Shown: positions 53,931 to 63,388, numbered from the stretch's first letter. The stretch: 64,000 bases of DNA from Solirubrobacter deserti (GCF_027587175.1 NZ_JAPCID010000011.1:62001-126000), one strand, 5' to 3'. Notes: generated by a model not told the origin, from the sequence alone. Numbers and translations: made by a program.

Positions 53931-53956
53931 GAACCGGGAAGCGGACCGGCGCGTAT
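53931..53956 (+). promoter_or_regulatory. Candidate ECF-sigma autoregulatory promoter
   Basis: GAACC (53931-53935), a 16-base spacer and CGTAT (53952-53956) resemble an ECF promoter (GGAAC / CGT). It lies 12 bases before the ATG of the ECF sigma gene, as expected for self-activation. Confidence 0.5.
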
Positions 53957-53968
53957 TTCACAACGTCG

Positions 53969-54514
53969 ATGTCTACGGACGCTCAACTGCTCGCGCGCAT
54001 CTCGTCGGATACCACCGGCGAGGCGCTTCGTGAGCTCTACCGGGTGTATGCCGGTGAGCTCTATGGCTTCGCCCTGAACGCACTCGGGGACCGGGGGACC
54101 GCCGAGGAGGTCGTGCAGGAGGTGTTCACGCGCGCCTGGCGGCACGCGGACGCCTACGACCCGACGCGCGGCAGCGTCCGCACGTGGCTGTACCAGATCG
54201 CGCGGCACGCGATCATCGACACGCGCCGGCGCGCCGCGGTGCGCCCGGCGCTGGCGCTGCACGAGCCGCGTGAGGAGCAGGACCCCGAGGGCCTTTCGAT
54301 CGAACGCGCGATGCTGGGATGGCAGGTCGCCGGTGCGCTCGAGAAGCTCACCCCCGAGCATCGTCAGGTGATCCGCCTGGCCCACGTCCAAGGACTGTCG
54401 GTCAGGGAGATCGCGGAGCGGCTCGGGCTGCCCGAGGGCACCGTCAAGAGCCGTACGTGGTATGCGCTGCGCTCCCTGCGGCTGATTCTGGAGGAAATGG
54501 GGGTGCGGGCATGA
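53969..54514 (+). CDS. ECF-family RNA polymerase sigma factor
   Basis: A 181-residue group-4 sigma factor. Region 2: LYRVYAGELYGFALNALGDRGTAEEVVQEVFTRAWRHADAYDPTRGSVRTWLYQIARH. Region 4: ALEKLTPEHRQVIRLAHVQGLSVREIAERLGLPEGTVKSRTWYALRSLR. Linked by an ATGA overlap to its zinc anti-sigma partner. The signal and regulon are not known; the nearby cupredoxin lipoprotein is a likely target. Confidence 0.93.
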   Translation: MSTDAQLLARISSDTTGEALRELYRVYAGELYGFALNALGDRGTAEEVVQEVFTRAWRHADAYDPTRGSVRTWLYQIARHAIIDTRRRAAVRPALALHEPREEQDPEGLSIERAMLGWQVAGALEKLTPEHRQVIRLAHVQGLSVREIAERLGLPEGTVKSRTWYALRSLRLILEEMGVRA

Positions 54515-55218
54515 CGCACGTCCACGAGGACATCGGGGCCTACGTGCTCGGTGCGCTGGACGCGGAGAACGTCAAGCGCGTGGAGGCCCATCTGGCGGAG
54601 TGCGCCGAGTGCGCGGCCGCCCACGCCGAGCTCGCCGGGCTGCCGGCGCTGCTCGACCTGGCGGTGGTGACCGGCGCGACGGACGAGGAGCCGCTCCCGC
54701 CCGCGATCGAGGAGCGGATCCTCGACCGCTTCGCGCGCGAGCACTCGCCTGAGCCCAAGCAGCGGCGCCGCTGGCGGCCTCGGATCGCGATCGCGATCCC
54801 GAGCGCGCTCGTCGGTGCCGCGGCGGCGGCGGCCGCGCTGGTCCTCGGGTTCGGCTTCGAGCGGGCGCCGGAGCGCCCCGCCAACCAGTACCGGCTGGTG
54901 CTGCAGCCGATCAGCGCCGCGGCGCAGAACGGCAGCGCCCGCGCCGGGCTGCGGACGACCGCCGAGGGCACCGTCGTCCGGCTGTGGGTGTACGACCTGC
55001 CGGGCGGCCCGCAGGACATCTACGAGGTCTTCTGCGACGCGAAGGGCTGGAGCGCGAGCGCCGGCACGTTCCGCGTCGACGCCCAGGGCAACGGCTACGT
55101 CATCCTCACCTCAGCCGTCAAGCGCGGCCAGTACGAGGCGTTGCGCATCGTCCGCCGCGCACACTACGCGGGCGGCGACGTGCGGGACATCGACATCCTG
55201 CGGGCCAAGATCTCGTGA
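54511..55218 (+). CDS. Zinc-binding anti-sigma factor (ZAS/RskA type)
   Basis: A 235-residue membrane protein. The N-terminal cytoplasmic domain has the HxxxCxxC zinc motif (HLAECAEC), one transmembrane helix follows at about 92-112 (IAIAIPSALVGAAAAAAALVLGF), then an extracytoplasmic RskA-type beta domain (WVYDLPGGPQDIYEVFCDAKG). It should hold the ECF sigma factor inactive until a surface signal arrives. Confidence 0.92.
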   Translation: MTHVHEDIGAYVLGALDAENVKRVEAHLAECAECAAAHAELAGLPALLDLAVVTGATDEEPLPPAIEERILDRFAREHSPEPKQRRRWRPRIAIAIPSALVGAAAAAAALVLGFGFERAPERPANQYRLVLQPISAAAQNGSARAGLRTTAEGTVVRLWVYDLPGGPQDIYEVFCDAKGWSASAGTFRVDAQGNGYVILTSAVKRGQYEALRIVRRAHYAGGDVRDIDILRAKIS

Positions 55219-55220
55219 AC

Positions 55221-55247
55221 CTCGGGATGCGCGCTGCGTATCCCGAG
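55221..55247 (+). other. Perfect inverted repeat before the cupredoxin lipoprotein gene
   Basis: CTCGGGAT (55221-55228) pairs with ATCCCGAG (55240-55247), ending two bases before ATG 55250 and starting two bases after the anti-sigma stop. It has no T-run. It may hide the start codon region, protect the mRNA or be a weak terminator. Confidence 0.5.
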
Positions 55248-55249
55248 TT

Positions 55250-55687
55250 ATGAGACGTATCGCAGTATTCGCGGCGAGTGCCGCGCTGATGTTCGCCGCG
55301 TGCGGCGGTGACGAGGAGGAGCCCGCCGCCACGCCCGCCGCCACCGAGGCGGCGACCGAGGCGCCCACGGAGGCGCCGACCGAGGAGGCCGCCGCGAGCG
55401 GGGGCGGGGCCACGCTGGCCATCGCCGCCGACCCGGGCGGCGCCAACGCCTTCACCGAGACCGAGCTGGAGGCCGCCGCCGGCGACGTCACCATCGAGTT
55501 CGCCAACGAGTCCTCCAAGCCGCACTCGGTCGTCATCGAGGGCGTCGACGGCGCCGCCACCGAGACCGTTCAGGCAGCGGACGCCCCGCCGGTCGACGTG
55601 ACGCTGGAAGCGGGCGAGTACACGTACTTCTGCCCGGTCGGCAATCACCGTGCCGACGGCATGGAGGGCAAGCTCACGGTCCGGTAG
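55250..55687 (+). CDS. Cupredoxin lipoprotein (plastocyanin-like)
   Basis: A 145-residue exported copper protein. The signal peptide ends in a lipobox-like LMFAAC, so it is probably membrane-anchored by lipid. A Glu/Ala/Thr/Pro spacer precedes the cupredoxin fold with ligand His in SKPHSVV and Cys-His-Met in FCPVGNHRADGM. It likely carries electrons at the cell surface. It follows the sigma/anti-sigma pair and overlaps the convergent SRPBCC gene by 43 bases. Confidence 0.85.
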   Translation: MRRIAVFAASAALMFAACGGDEEEPAATPAATEAATEAPTEAPTEEAAASGGGATLAIAADPGGANAFTETELEAAAGDVTIEFANESSKPHSVVIEGVDGAATETVQAADAPPVDVTLEAGEYTYFCPVGNHRADGMEGKLTVR

Positions 55688-56106
55688 TCGAAGATCCGCT
55701 CGAGGTCGCGGCGGACGAACGCGAGGTGGGCGAGGCCGCCGAACACGCCGAACGGGAGGGCGTAGCGGACGATGTCGCGCACGATCGTCCCGTCCCCGTC
55801 GGCCTCGAACTCGTGGGTGTGGTGCCAGAGGGCGTACGGGCCGTGGATCTGCGCGTCGACGAAGCGTTCGCCCGGCACCCACTCGTCGATGCGGGTCAGC
55901 CAGCTGATCGGCAGCCCGTGCAGCCTGAGCTCGTACTCGATCAGCGTGCCCTGGCGCATCTCGATCGGGCGCGGCGTGACGATGTGGAAGCTCAGCCAGG
56001 GCGGCGTGATCGACTCGAGGTTGCCCGCGTCGGCGAAGAAGCCGAAGACCGTGTCGGGGTCGCCCTGGACGCGCTGCTCGCGGCGGATGACGTGATGGCG
56101 GAACAC
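55645..56106 (-). CDS. SRPBCC (START/Bet v1-like) ligand-binding protein
   Basis: A 153-residue single-domain protein: EQRVQGDPDTVFGFFADAGNLESITPPWLSFHIVTP, LRLHGLPISWLTRIDEWVPGERFVDAQIHGPYALWHHTHEFE. This fits the YfiN/cyclase-like SRPBCC group that binds small hydrophobic ligands. GTG start. The ligand is unknown. It overlaps the cupredoxin gene tail to tail. Confidence 0.85.
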   Translation of the reverse strand: MFRHHVIRREQRVQGDPDTVFGFFADAGNLESITPPWLSFHIVTPRPIEMRQGTLIEYELRLHGLPISWLTRIDEWVPGERFVDAQIHGPYALWHHTHEFEADGDGTIVRDIVRYALPFGVFGGLAHLAFVRRDLERIFDYRTVSLPSMPSAR

Positions 56107-56125
56107 ACCCGTGGTACGGGGCGCG

Positions 56126-58018
56126 TCAGCGTGCGGCTCTCTCGAACGCCTGCTCGAGGATCGGCCAGCCCTGCTTGCGCCGCTCGTGCCACTGGACCCG
56201 GTTCCACGTCTTCCAGCTGTAGCGACGCCCGTCCACTCGGATCGACGCCACGCGCCGGAACGTCACGCCCGTCGCGCCGGGTACGAAGACCGTGCGCGAG
56301 GACGGATCCGCGAAGCCGAGCAGCAGCCACGGGATCCGGAGCTCGACGTCGCTCCCGCTGCCCGCCGCGAGCCGCCGGACGTCGCTGCCGCCCCAGCGCA
56401 CGGTGCCGAGATCCAGGTACTCCGGCGCGAGCTCGCGCCCGGTGGTGGGCTCGGTCAGCGGCAGGCTGAGGATCAGCCGGGGGGAGACCCACTCGTCCAG
56501 GCGCAGGCCGACGCGGAACACGCTCGGGATGGGGTCCAGCGCACTCGGCTGCTGCAGGCGCGCCCGGCGGCCCGGGCCGAGGATCACGCGCAGGTCCGGC
56601 CCGCCGCCGGGCCGCGTGTCGATCTCGATCGTGCTCGGCGTGCGTGCTCGCAGGTACAGGTAGGCGGCGTCGTGCTTGATGCGCGCGCCGCGCCACTCGC
56701 GGACGCGCCCGTCGAGCTCCACGACCGGCCGGCGGCCGGGGTCGACCGCGATCACGCCGAACTGCGTCTCGTTCGTGAGCACGTTGTGCCACAGCGGCCG
56801 CCGCTCCACGGGGCGCGCGACGTCCTGCGTGTTCCAGGTGCGCTTGAACCATTCGTCGGTCCACTCGAAGAGCACTGCGCCCGAGTAGCCCTCCTGCTCG
56901 ATCTCGCGCATCATGGCGGCGTCGATCCGCGCGGCCTCGCGCTCGTCGTGGTCGCCCTGGTCGCGTCCGAGCGGCCCGCGGTGGGCGGCGCCGAGCCCCG
57001 TCGGCACGCCGAACTCGGTGACCATCAGCGCCTGGCCCTGGTGGTGCTGCCTGAGCTGGCGCAGGTAGGCGGCGTACGGCGAGGGCTGCCCGCCCGGGTA
57101 CTCCAGGCGCAGGAAGTCGGGGTAGTAGGGATACGCGTGGTAGGAGGCGAAGAAGCCGCCCGGCCACGAGGGGGTCGCCTGCACGTGCATCGCGTCCACG
57201 CTCACCGCGTCCTCGAGCGCGAGCGGCTCCATCGGGTGGCTCAGCGGGTCGACCGTCAGCCAGTTGGTGAACGTGATCGGGCGGCTCCACCCGCGCCGCG
57301 CCTCGAGCGTGGCGAGATGGTCGAGCCGCGCCGCGATCCAGCTCTCCATCGGGGTCGCGTTCGGTGTGGACTGGATGAAGCGGCCGAGGTGCGGCGGCGC
57401 GCCGGCGTTCACCTGATCGGTGTTCACGACCGCGTCCGGGTCCCACTCGACGCCGGGTGACCAGGCGAGCAGCCAGCGCGAGACGTCGGTCCGGTAGCGC
57501 CCGCTCGCGTGCCCCCGGCGCGGCCGGAGCGTCGCGTCGCCGTGCACGACGGCGACCGCGTCGGCGATCTCGCGGTCGAACTCGCCGGTCGTCGCGTACG
57601 CGTTTCTGGTGGCGAGGAAGTCCTCCTCGGGGATCCACACGCCCTGGATGAAGTACAGCGGCGTCTTCGGGTGCCGCCGGTTGTGCGCGGCCAGCGCCTC
57701 GTAGAAGCGCGGGCGCAGGATCGTGTAGACGCGCACGACGCGGACCCCGAGGTCCTGCATCCCTTCGAGCCAGCGGTCGTAGTCCTTGCGGGACGGCGCG
57801 AGCTCGCCGGGCGCGTGCCCGGGCACGGTGGCGCCGAGGTTGACGCCGGGCCAGAAGCGCGTGGCGAAGCTCCCGCCGATCGCGAGCTGCACGTCTTCGC
57901 CGGACACGCGCGCGGGCAGCGTCACCCCGTCCTGGCGGATGGGCCGGCCGGCGTACGAGGCCGCCTCGGCCGAGGACGCCAGCGCGAGGAACGTTGCCAC
58001 CACCAACAAGAGCTTCAC
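56126..58018 (-). CDS. Secreted glycoside-hydrolase-like TIM-barrel protein
   Basis: A 630-residue exported protein. Signal peptide (VKLLLVVATFLALASSAEA). Residues 40-400 look like a clan-A (beta/alpha)8 barrel: FWPGVNLGATVPGHAPGELAPSRKDYDRWLEGMQDLGVRVVRVYTILRPRFYEALAAHN, a possible acid/base Glu in SPGVEWDPDAV, and a likely nucleophile Glu in MVTEFGVPTGLG. A C-terminal beta domain (430-630) follows. The substrate cannot be told. GTG start. Similar proteins I know of are labelled only hypothetical or family-2/cellulase-like. Confidence 0.7.
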   Translation of the reverse strand: MKLLLVVATFLALASSAEAASYAGRPIRQDGVTLPARVSGEDVQLAIGGSFATRFWPGVNLGATVPGHAPGELAPSRKDYDRWLEGMQDLGVRVVRVYTILRPRFYEALAAHNRRHPKTPLYFIQGVWIPEEDFLATRNAYATTGEFDREIADAVAVVHGDATLRPRRGHASGRYRTDVSRWLLAWSPGVEWDPDAVVNTDQVNAGAPPHLGRFIQSTPNATPMESWIAARLDHLATLEARRGWSRPITFTNWLTVDPLSHPMEPLALEDAVSVDAMHVQATPSWPGGFFASYHAYPYYPDFLRLEYPGGQPSPYAAYLRQLRQHHQGQALMVTEFGVPTGLGAAHRGPLGRDQGDHDEREAARIDAAMMREIEQEGYSGAVLFEWTDEWFKRTWNTQDVARPVERRPLWHNVLTNETQFGVIAVDPGRRPVVELDGRVREWRGARIKHDAAYLYLRARTPSTIEIDTRPGGGPDLRVILGPGRRARLQQPSALDPIPSVFRVGLRLDEWVSPRLILSLPLTEPTTGRELAPEYLDLGTVRWGGSDVRRLAAGSGSDVELRIPWLLLGFADPSSRTVFVPGATGVTFRRVASIRVDGRRYSWKTWNRVQWHERRKQGWPILEQAFERAAR

Positions 58019-58061
58019 GGCGATCCGGTTACCCGAAGCGCTGCCTCGGCAGTACGGCAGG

Positions 58062-60032
58062 TCACATCTGGCGCCGGCGGCGTCGGCGCACGAGCAGCAG
58101 CCCCGTGGCCGCGAGCGCCGCGACGCCGGAACCCGCGGGCGCGACGATCCGCACCACGTCCGGCCCGCTGCCCGGCCGCTGCGCGTGCGTGCTCAGCAAC
58201 GTCGTCGTGTGGCGCGCGAGGTCGCGCACGAACACGCCCGCGATCCCATCCGGCTTGCCCTCGGCCAGATTGCCGCCGGTGGAAGCGAACGCGACGCGCT
58301 GTCCGTCGGCGGAGATCGCCGGGTCGGTGGCCAGGCCGTCGCCGGGCTCTCCCCGCCGGCCCGCCGCGCGGCTGACGAGGGTGTTGCGGCCGGTCTGCAG
58401 GTCGTGGCGCCAGATCCGCGAGCGCAGGCTCTTCTGCGTGCCGTTCGGACGCCCGACCCGAACGACGAACGCGACGTAGCGCCCGTCCGCCGACAACGAG
58501 GGGGAGCCGGCGTCGGCCTTGATGGCGCCCGTGACGAGCCGAGTGGCACCGGCCTTCAGGTCCCGCACGTAGACGTCGGCGCGGCCGTCGCCGCCCAGGT
58601 TGCGCGCGCGGCTGGTGAAGGCGACGTAGCGGCCGTCGTGCGAGACGCTCGGGTCGTACGCGTCGCCGTCTGCCGGGGCGCTCGCCCGTGAGACCAGCGT
58701 CGTCTTCCTCGTGTGGAGGTTCGTGCTGTAGATGTGCGTGAGGCCCGCGTTGTCGGCTTCGGCCGACGTGTAGACGACGGTGCGCCCGTCGCCGGCGACC
58801 TCGGGCAGGTACGCGGCGCCGCGCGAGCTGGCGGTCACGAGCCGCTCGCGTCGGCGCGCGCGATCGACCACCCAGAGGCCGTTCTCGGACGGTGTGCCGT
58901 TGCGGCCGGCGTCGGTGGCCTCGAAGGCGACGACGTTTCCGTCGGCCGAGAGCGCCGGGTTGAACGCGGTGCGGGTGGGGGCGCCCTTGGGCCGGAAGGC
59001 GTGGCTCACGCGCGTCACGGCGCCCGTCGCGAGGTCGCGCACGTGCACGGTCATCTGGCCGACCCGCTTGGCCAGCGGATAGGTCGACTCGGCCGTCTCG
59101 AACGCGACCGCGGTGCCGTCGGCGGAGACGACGGAGTTGTAGGCCGAGCGGGGGCGCCGGGTCTCCGCGCGCGGCGGCGTGACGGAGAACTTGCGCTGGC
59201 CGAGCACGGCCGCGCGCACGTGGATCTCGCCGAAGCGCTCGGCCTGGGCGACGTCTGCGCGGTACGCGTCCCACACGACCGTCAGCCCGTTGGCGGACAG
59301 GCTGGGGTGCTTGGCGGCGTCGGCTTCCGGGAGGTCGGGCTTGTTGGCGCCGCCGGACGGGCCGTTGTAGCGGTGCTGCCCCAGCCAGCGCGGGACCTGG
59401 CGCAGCTGGCGGTCGAGCATCACCTCGGCCTGGGCGGGCGGCAGGGAGCCATCACGCACGCCGCGGGCGGCCGCCTCCCGCAGCGCGTCCGACACGCCCT
59501 TCTGCGCCTCGACGCGGGTCTTGCCGTTGAGCTCGCAGATCTGCAGCGGGCTGAGCTCCGCGCGCCGCAGCTTGAGGAACTCGTCGCGGTCGCGCGTGCC
59601 GAAGATCACTGTCGCCTTCTCGGGCACGGCGGTCTGGTGCAGGGCGTGGAAGAGGATGTGCTGGCCGAGGTGGCCCTGGGTGAGCGTGCGCTCGGCGCGG
59701 TCGGCGAGCTCGCGCAGCTTGGCCGCGCTCACCGTGCCGCGCCGCGGCTCCACCAGCGCCTCCGCGAGCTTGCGCGGCTCCCAGCCGTTGGTGCGGGCGA
59801 GCTCGGCGATCGTCTTCTCGTCGCGGACCCAGCGGAACACGTCACCGCGCGAGTGGCCGATCAGCTCGTACAACCGCGCCTCCTCGTACGGGAGCCACAG
59901 GTAGTTGATCCAGTCCTCGTTGGCGAGCCAGTGCTTGGGCGCGCCGTCGGGCGCCTCCGGGTCCTGGGCATGCGCGGGCGCCGCGGCCGCGAGCGTCGCG
60001 GCGAGGGCGAGGGCGGCGGTTCGGGTCCTCAC
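58062..60032 (-). CDS. Secreted, C-terminally anchored WD40/TolB-like propeller protein
   Basis: A 656-residue protein: signal peptide, a helical N-terminal domain of about 200 residues of no known family (WLPYEEARLYELIGHSRGDVF, LGQHILFHALHQT), then about seven TolB/PD40 blades with repeats 'SLSANGLTVVWDA', 'VVSADGTAVAFET', 'ALSADGNVVAFEA', 'SVSHDGRYVAFTS', 'SLSADGRYVAFVV', 'AISADGQRVAFAS'. A last hydrophobic helix and the tail RRRRRRQM suggest membrane anchoring. GTG 60032 overlaps the asnB stop (GTGA). Confidence 0.78.
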   Translation of the reverse strand: MRTRTAALALAATLAAAAPAHAQDPEAPDGAPKHWLANEDWINYLWLPYEEARLYELIGHSRGDVFRWVRDEKTIAELARTNGWEPRKLAEALVEPRRGTVSAAKLRELADRAERTLTQGHLGQHILFHALHQTAVPEKATVIFGTRDRDEFLKLRRAELSPLQICELNGKTRVEAQKGVSDALREAAARGVRDGSLPPAQAEVMLDRQLRQVPRWLGQHRYNGPSGGANKPDLPEADAAKHPSLSANGLTVVWDAYRADVAQAERFGEIHVRAAVLGQRKFSVTPPRAETRRPRSAYNSVVSADGTAVAFETAESTYPLAKRVGQMTVHVRDLATGAVTRVSHAFRPKGAPTRTAFNPALSADGNVVAFEATDAGRNGTPSENGLWVVDRARRRERLVTASSRGAAYLPEVAGDGRTVVYTSAEADNAGLTHIYSTNLHTRKTTLVSRASAPADGDAYDPSVSHDGRYVAFTSRARNLGGDGRADVYVRDLKAGATRLVTGAIKADAGSPSLSADGRYVAFVVRVGRPNGTQKSLRSRIWRHDLQTGRNTLVSRAAGRRGEPGDGLATDPAISADGQRVAFASTGGNLAEGKPDGIAGVFVRDLARHTTTLLSTHAQRPGSGPDVVRIVAPAGSGVAALAATGLLLVRRRRRRQM

Positions 60033-61921
60033 GCGGCCTCCTGGAGGATGAGCGGCTCGACGGGATGCAGGTGGACGGGCGGTGCGGCGGCCCAGGCGTC
60101 GTGCCAGAGGCCGAACGCGATCAGCGCCCACAGCGAGCGGCCCAGGTCCTCGCGGCGCGCGAGGTGGCGTTCCAGCAGCCGCGTGACCGTGGACGGGTTC
60201 AGCCAGCCCTGGCGCGCGACGCGGTCCGGGGCGAGCAGGTCACGCGCGAGCGGCTCGAGCGGACCGCGCAGCCAGGCGGCGACGGGCGTGCAGAAGCCGC
60301 GCTTGGGCCCGCGCACCACCGCTTCGGGCAGCAGCTGCGCGGCCGCCGCGCGCAGCACGCGCTTGGTCTCGAGGCCGCGCACGCGCGCGTCGACGGGCAG
60401 CGCGTAGGCCAGCTCGGCGACCACCGGGTCCAGGAACGGCACGCGCACCTCCAGCCCGTGCGCCATCCCGGCGCGGTCGGCCTGGGGGAGCAGGTCGTCG
60501 GCGAGGAACGTGCCGGCGTCCACGTCCTGCAGGCGGGCGATCGGGTCCAGGCCGTGCGTCTCGGCGTAGCGGGCGCGCAACGGCGCGAGCGGGTGGCCGC
60601 TCCAGCCGAGCAGCTCCCGCCGCAGCGCAGCGCTGAACGTCTGCTTGAACGCGTGGTGGCGCTCCAGCGGGCCCAGCCCGGCGCCGAGCGCGAGCCGCCG
60701 CAGCTGGAAGTCCAGGGAGAGCCGGCCGGAGGAGCTCGGGAAGCGCGCGACCGCCGGCGCGAGCGCCTGTGCGGCGCGGGCGGCGGGCGCGCCGAGCCGG
60801 TCCGCGACGTAGGTCTGGTAGCCGCCGAACAGCTCGTCGGCGCCCTCGCCGGTCAGCACCGCCTTCACCTCGCGGGCCGCGAAGCGCGCCAGCAGCCAGT
60901 ACGGCAGCGCGGTCGCGTCGCCCGAGGGCTCGTCGTAGGTGGCTGCGACGCCCTCGAGCTCGGCCGCGTCGTCGGCGGCGAGCCGCAGCTCGTGGTGGTC
61001 GGTGCCGTAGCGCTCGGCGACGGCGCGCGCGTGCGTCAGCTCGTCGAACGCGGCGATGTCGAACCCGACGCTGAACGTCTTGACCGGTGCGCCGGCGACC
61101 GCGGTCACGAGGCCCGAGTCGATCCCGCCGGAGAGCAGCACGCCGACGGGCGCGTCCGCCTGCAGGTGCGCGCGCACCGAGGCCGCGAGCCGCTCCCGGG
61201 CTTCGGCCGCGAGCGTCGCCAGCGGCTCGGTGCGGTGCTCGGCCGCGGGGCGCGGGCGCGCGTACCGTTCGAGGCGGATGCCGGCCGGCGTGACGATCAG
61301 CCGGTGCCCGGGTTCCAGCTTGCGCGCGGCGCGGAAGATCGTGCCGGGCGCCGGGACCGCGTTGTGCGCGAGGTAGGCCTCGACCGCTTCCGGGTCGATG
61401 TCGCGCGGGAAGCCGGGCAACGCGAGCAGCGCCTTGAGCTCGGACGCGAACGCCAGCCGCCCGGGCAGCAGTGCGTAGACAAGCGGCTTGATCCCGTACG
61501 GATCGCGGGCGAGCACGAGCGTCCGGCGGCGAGAATCCCACAGCGCCACCGCGAACATGCCGCGCAGCTGCTCCACGAACGCGGGCCCGCGCTCCTCGTA
61601 CAGGTGCACCAGGACCTCGACGTCCGAGCCGGTGCGGAACGTGTGCCCGCGCCGCTCGAGGGAGCGGCGCACCGCGCGATGGTCGTAGAGCTCCCCGTTG
61701 GCGACCACCCGCACGGTGCCGTCCTCGTTGGCGATCGGCTGCTGCCCGCCGACGGGATCGACGAGGGCGAGCCGCCGGATCGCGAGCGCGGCCGTGGCGT
61801 CGAGGTGGAAGCCGGAGCCGTCCGGGCCGCGGTGCGCGAGCGCCGCGCTCATCGCCGCGAGCTCGTGCCGCGACGGCGGCGCCCCGTCGGGCAGCGCGAG
61901 CAGGCCGGCGATCCCGCACAT
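60029..61921 (-). CDS. asnB: Asparagine synthetase (glutamine-hydrolysing)
   Basis: A 630-residue enzyme. N-terminal glutaminase begins MCGIAG with Cys2 as the nucleophile; the synthetase domain has the ATP motif VGVLLSGGIDSGLV and TGEGADELFGGY. It makes asparagine, or amidates another acid in a surface pathway. Its operon partners are a membrane protein upstream and a propeller downstream, so a role in modifying a secreted product is possible. ATG 61921 overlaps the upstream stop (TGATG). Confidence 0.9.
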   Translation of the reverse strand: MCGIAGLLALPDGAPPSRHELAAMSAALAHRGPDGSGFHLDATAALAIRRLALVDPVGGQQPIANEDGTVRVVANGELYDHRAVRRSLERRGHTFRTGSDVEVLVHLYEERGPAFVEQLRGMFAVALWDSRRRTLVLARDPYGIKPLVYALLPGRLAFASELKALLALPGFPRDIDPEAVEAYLAHNAVPAPGTIFRAARKLEPGHRLIVTPAGIRLERYARPRPAAEHRTEPLATLAAEARERLAASVRAHLQADAPVGVLLSGGIDSGLVTAVAGAPVKTFSVGFDIAAFDELTHARAVAERYGTDHHELRLAADDAAELEGVAATYDEPSGDATALPYWLLARFAAREVKAVLTGEGADELFGGYQTYVADRLGAPAARAAQALAPAVARFPSSSGRLSLDFQLRRLALGAGLGPLERHHAFKQTFSAALRRELLGWSGHPLAPLRARYAETHGLDPIARLQDVDAGTFLADDLLPQADRAGMAHGLEVRVPFLDPVVAELAYALPVDARVRGLETKRVLRAAAAQLLPEAVVRGPKRGFCTPVAAWLRGPLEPLARDLLAPDRVARQGWLNPSTVTRLLERHLARREDLGRSLWALIAFGLWHDAWAAAPPVHLHPVEPLILQEAA

Positions 61922-63381
61922 CAGCACCGCCCCCAGGCCTCGAAGCGCTCCGTGCGGGCGATCAGCGCGTGGCCCGCGGGCGCGGCGGCGATCGCGGTGC
62001 CATCGGCCGGGACCTCGTAGACGTTGAGCGCCGCGCTCTCGTCGTGCGGCGGGCGGACCGCGAGCGCCAGGCCAGGACCGGTGGCGTCGAACGTGCGGTC
62101 CGAGCGGGCGCGCACGCCGCTCGCCGGCGCGTCGAGCGCCCAGCGGATCTCCGGCAGCAGCTTGTGGTTGGGCACCGTGATCGGCCCGCACGCGGCCGCG
62201 GCGGCGACTTCGGGCCGCGCGAGCAGGCCGTGCAGCTCCGCGCGAAGCTCGGGCCGCTCGTTCAACGCCCGCACGAGCCCCGGCCCGCTGAGCCGCGCGG
62301 CCGTGTAGGCGCCGCCCACCACCGCCGCGAAGATCGCCACGCTCATCCACACCGTCCGCATCCGTGACGCCGGCAGCCGCGCCCAGCCCGCCAGCGCGAA
62401 CGCCGCGAACAGCACGCCGCCGATCCCGGTCAGCAGCAGGTAGCGATAGACGCCGGCCAGCCCGCCCGTCGCGATCACGAGGTAGCTCGCCAGCGTGACC
62501 AGCGCGACCGCTGCCGGCACCGCGAGCGGCACGGCCCGCGCGCGCAGGGCGAGCACCACGCCGATCCCGGCCAGCAGCAGCACCGGCAGCTTGAGGATCT
62601 CGGTCAGCAGGAACAGCGTCATGTGCGGGATCTCGCCGAGCGGGATCTCCCGCTGGAGCTCGGCCGCGAGCGCGTCCGTGTGCCGGATCGAGAACAGCGG
62701 GTCGCCGGTGACGGCGAGATCGAGCGCCATCCAGATCGCCGGCGCCGCCAGCGCGGGCAGCGCCGCCTGTGCACGGCGGATCAGCCCGCCGCGCCCGATC
62801 CAGAGCCCGTACAGACCGGCGAGCAGCCACGCCTCGGGCCGCAGCAGCCCGGCCAGCCCGAGCAACCACCACACCGCGCCGCCGCGCCGCGGCCGTTCCG
62901 CCTCCAGCGCCATCGCCCACGCCACGAACGCGCAGTACGGCACGTCCAGGTACCCCTTGGACGCGAGCAGGCCGAAGTTGAACCGGCTCAGCAGCAACCC
63001 GGCCGCCACGAAGCCGCCGACCGGCCCCGCGGCCAGCTTCCCGAGCCGGTACACGGCCGCCACCAGCGCGACCAGGCCCGCGAAGCAGAGCGCGATGAAC
63101 AGCCGCGCGCCCGCGTCCCCGAACGGGACCAGCAGCAGGCCGACTGGCAGCAGCAGCGGATGCTGCGTGGGCGTGCGGTAGCCGTCGAAGCCGGGCGTGG
63201 TCCCGTCGAGCAGCTCGCGGGCCCACAGGAGGGCGTAGAGCGAGTCGTACGCGGGATAGGTCGGGTAGGCGAGGAAGACGGCGAGGCCGGCGGCGGTGAC
63301 GAGAGCGAGCGCGCAGGCCGGAGCGCTCAGCGCGAATCGCCGAGAGGGTGCAAGCGGTATGAGCCACGGGATCGTGCTCAT
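61921..63381 (-). CDS. Polytopic membrane protein resembling GT-C glycosyltransferases
   Basis: A 486-residue protein with about ten hydrophobic helices and a soluble C-terminal domain of about 110 residues (RSDRTFDATGPGLALAVRPPHDES). The first loop (YPTYPAYDSLYALLWARELLDGTTPGFDGYRTPTQHPLLLP) resembles the GT-C/ArnT first loop, but the diagnostic acidic pair is not clear. It may move a lipid-linked sugar. ATG 63381 has a -10-like TAGGGT only seven bases before it. First gene of the asnB operon. Confidence 0.55.
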   Translation of the reverse strand: MSTIPWLIPLAPSRRFALSAPACALALVTAAGLAVFLAYPTYPAYDSLYALLWARELLDGTTPGFDGYRTPTQHPLLLPVGLLLVPFGDAGARLFIALCFAGLVALVAAVYRLGKLAAGPVGGFVAAGLLLSRFNFGLLASKGYLDVPYCAFVAWAMALEAERPRRGGAVWWLLGLAGLLRPEAWLLAGLYGLWIGRGGLIRRAQAALPALAAPAIWMALDLAVTGDPLFSIRHTDALAAELQREIPLGEIPHMTLFLLTEILKLPVLLLAGIGVVLALRARAVPLAVPAAVALVTLASYLVIATGGLAGVYRYLLLTGIGGVLFAAFALAGWARLPASRMRTVWMSVAIFAAVVGGAYTAARLSGPGLVRALNERPELRAELHGLLARPEVAAAAACGPITVPNHKLLPEIRWALDAPASGVRARSDRTFDATGPGLALAVRPPHDESAALNVYEVPADGTAIAAAPAGHALIARTERFEAWGRC

Positions 63382-63388
63382 CGGCACG

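Noticed and set aside
60240-63367. Long alternative frames on both strands across asnB and the membrane protein
   Set aside because: They are GC-rich shadow frames with Arg/Ala bias and no domains. The asnB frame carries all catalytic motifs.
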